NCBI GenBank assembly: GCA_009733775.1
Contig: WOGZ01000396.1
Span: forward strand, 1-27,783
Direction: 5' to 3'
DNA: 27,783 nucleotides
From: Alectoria sarmentosa
Lineage: Eukaryota; Ascomycota; Lecanoromycetes; Lecanorales; Parmeliaceae
Shown here: piece by piece, positions 27,200 through 27,783 of the stretch
How the letters are laid out: each line of letters starts with the position of its first letter
Position numbering within the stretch: position 1 is the first letter of the stretch
The notes under the pieces: generated by a model
Databases searched by the model: none
Told to the model about the DNA's origin: nothing
What the model saw: the letters and a program-made list of their open reading frames with translations, nothing else
Translations under genes and position numbers: made by a program

Positions 27200-27783
27200 T
27201 TTATTTATGTTTAAACAAAAGAATTATATTATTAAAATTAAAGTTGATAAAAATTCGTTATATAAATTTTTATATAATTTATTTTAAACAAAATTGTCGA
27301 AATTGCGACGATATTTGAAAAGTGTTTTTTATAAAAATTGAATTCGATATTCGATTTCCTTCGCAAAAACGTTGATTTTATTTATATTTAAAAAAAACGA
27401 CGAATTGCGTTTATGTGTAAATTATAGAGAATTAAATGCGATAATTATCAAAAATCGATATTCGTTATCTTTGATTATAAAAACGTTGAATCGTTTATGC
27501 GACGTTAAGGTTTTTATGAAATTGAATTTAAAAAATGTTTATTATAAAATTCGGATTAAAAAAAACGATAAATGAAAGATTGCGTTTTGAATTCGTTATA
27601 ATTATTTCGAATATTTGATTATATTTTTTAAATTAATTAATGCTTTAATTATATTTTAAATATATATTAATAAAGTCTTTATCGATTTAATGAATGTTAT
27701 TTATATAATGTATTTAAATAATATTTTAATTTATAACGTCGATGCGTCGAAATATTAACGATATATTAAATAAATGTTTAAAC
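27200..27783 (+). pseudogene. Gypsy-type reverse transcriptase, RIP-inactivated and partial
   Basis: In one + frame with several stops: LSKLRRYLKSVF, then LILFIFKKNDELRLCVNYRE (27372 onward), LNAIIIKNRYSLSLI, KVFMKLNLKNVYYKIRIKK, a stop, KIAF, FEYLIIFFKLINALIIF, and IYIMYLNNILIYN. This is the standard order of Gypsy RT motifs. The first catalytic Asp region reads KLNLKN (Asp to Asn) and the YxDD box reads Y-L-N-N at 27711-27722 (both Asp to Asn). All three metal-binding acids are thus lost by G-to-A changes. The domain runs off the window. Confidence 0.88.

Larger units (their letters stand above)
21290..27783. repeat. AT-rich, RIP-degraded repeat island
   Basis: Sharply AT-rich throughout, with TpA, poly-A and poly-T runs and remaining G/C mostly in CpG, TC or GA contexts. 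CpA and TpG are conspicuously rare by eye. That is the footprint of repeat-induced point mutation, which turns CpA into TpA on both strands in duplicated DNA of ascomycetes. No intact protein gene is present; open frames are short and broken. The island continues beyond the window's right edge. It contains the two retroelement remnants listed separately. Confidence 0.9.
25112..27783 (+). mobile_element. Ty3/Gypsy-type LTR retrotransposon, RIP-inactivated, cut by the window edge
   Basis: The order LTR candidate (25112-25253), Gag zinc knuckle (26501-26542), protease-like end (about 26935-26990) and reverse transcriptase (about 27200-27783) on the + strand fits a Gypsy element. Gag, protease and RT are readable in three different frames, so indels or frameshifts are present besides stops. 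RNase H, integrase and the 3' LTR would lie beyond the window. It appears to have inserted into the LINE at 25111/25112. Confidence 0.75.

Noticed and set aside
21290..27783. Mitochondrial DNA or centromere as the explanation for the AT-rich tract
   Set aside because: Readable LINE and Gypsy domains, CpG retention with CpA loss, and a direct junction to nuclear genes fit RIP-mutated repeats; no mitochondrial genes are visible.
1..27783. CRISPR array, bacterial operon, secondary-metabolite cluster or tandem satellite
   Set aside because: No regularly spaced direct repeats, no bacterial gene organisation and no backbone biosynthetic enzyme were seen.

Overview
The window looks like nuclear DNA of a filamentous ascomycete (Pezizomycotina; a dothideomycete would fit, but that is inference). 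Three things point there. Genes are compact, of balanced base composition, and lie on both strands. Their introns are very short (mostly 47-58 nt), with GTNNGT-like donors, CTRAY-like branch sites and YAG acceptors. About 21.3 kb the sequence drops abruptly into an extremely AT-rich island carrying the C-to-T/G-to-A mutation pattern of repeat-induced point mutation (RIP).

Region 1 (1-21.1 kb) is the gene-bearing part. In order: a secreted GH20 beta-N-acetylhexosaminidase (260-2079, +); a DJ-1/Hsp31-type glyoxalase-like protein (3251-3970, -); a basic protein with a duplicated Trp-rich GIWDE motif (4575-5927, -); a damaged or hard-to-model multi-exon gene (6888-7883, -) whose frame stays open downstream through stops; an intron-containing tRNA-Ser(GCT) (8521-8612, -); a class C J-protein with a DnaJ-X region (9154-10702, +); a proline-rich hypothetical (10941-11630, -); the APC/C RING subunit Apc11 in four exons (11896-12325, -); a mitochondrial-type 3-mercaptopyruvate/thiosulfate sulfurtransferase (12692-13774, +); a SANT/Myb-like protein whose frame is broken by an apparent one-base deletion (14144-14811, -); a PIN-domain protein with a long disordered tail (15315-17907, +); and a large serine-rich coiled-coil protein (18511-21051, -). 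These are unrelated housekeeping and hypothetical genes. I see no metabolic cluster, operon-like unit or defence system.

Region 2 (about 21.3 kb to the end) has no intact gene. On the + strand I can read through the RIP damage and recognise two nested retroelements. The first is a non-LTR retrotransposon (LINE): CCHC-type ORF1 region at about 22.1-22.5 kb, endonuclease domain at about 23.7-24.4 kb, and the linker towards its reverse transcriptase up to 25111. The second is a Ty3/Gypsy-type LTR element starting at 25112. It has a 142-bp LTR candidate bounded by TGTTA...TAACA, a Gag zinc knuckle near 26.5 kb, a protease-like end near 26.94 kb, and reverse transcriptase from about 27.2 kb to the window edge. 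Both are dead: zinc-knuckle Cys/His, endonuclease SDH and RT DD residues are replaced exactly as C-to-T/G-to-A mutation predicts.

All exon boundaries were inferred by eye from splice signals and reading frame; no transcript data or database search was used.
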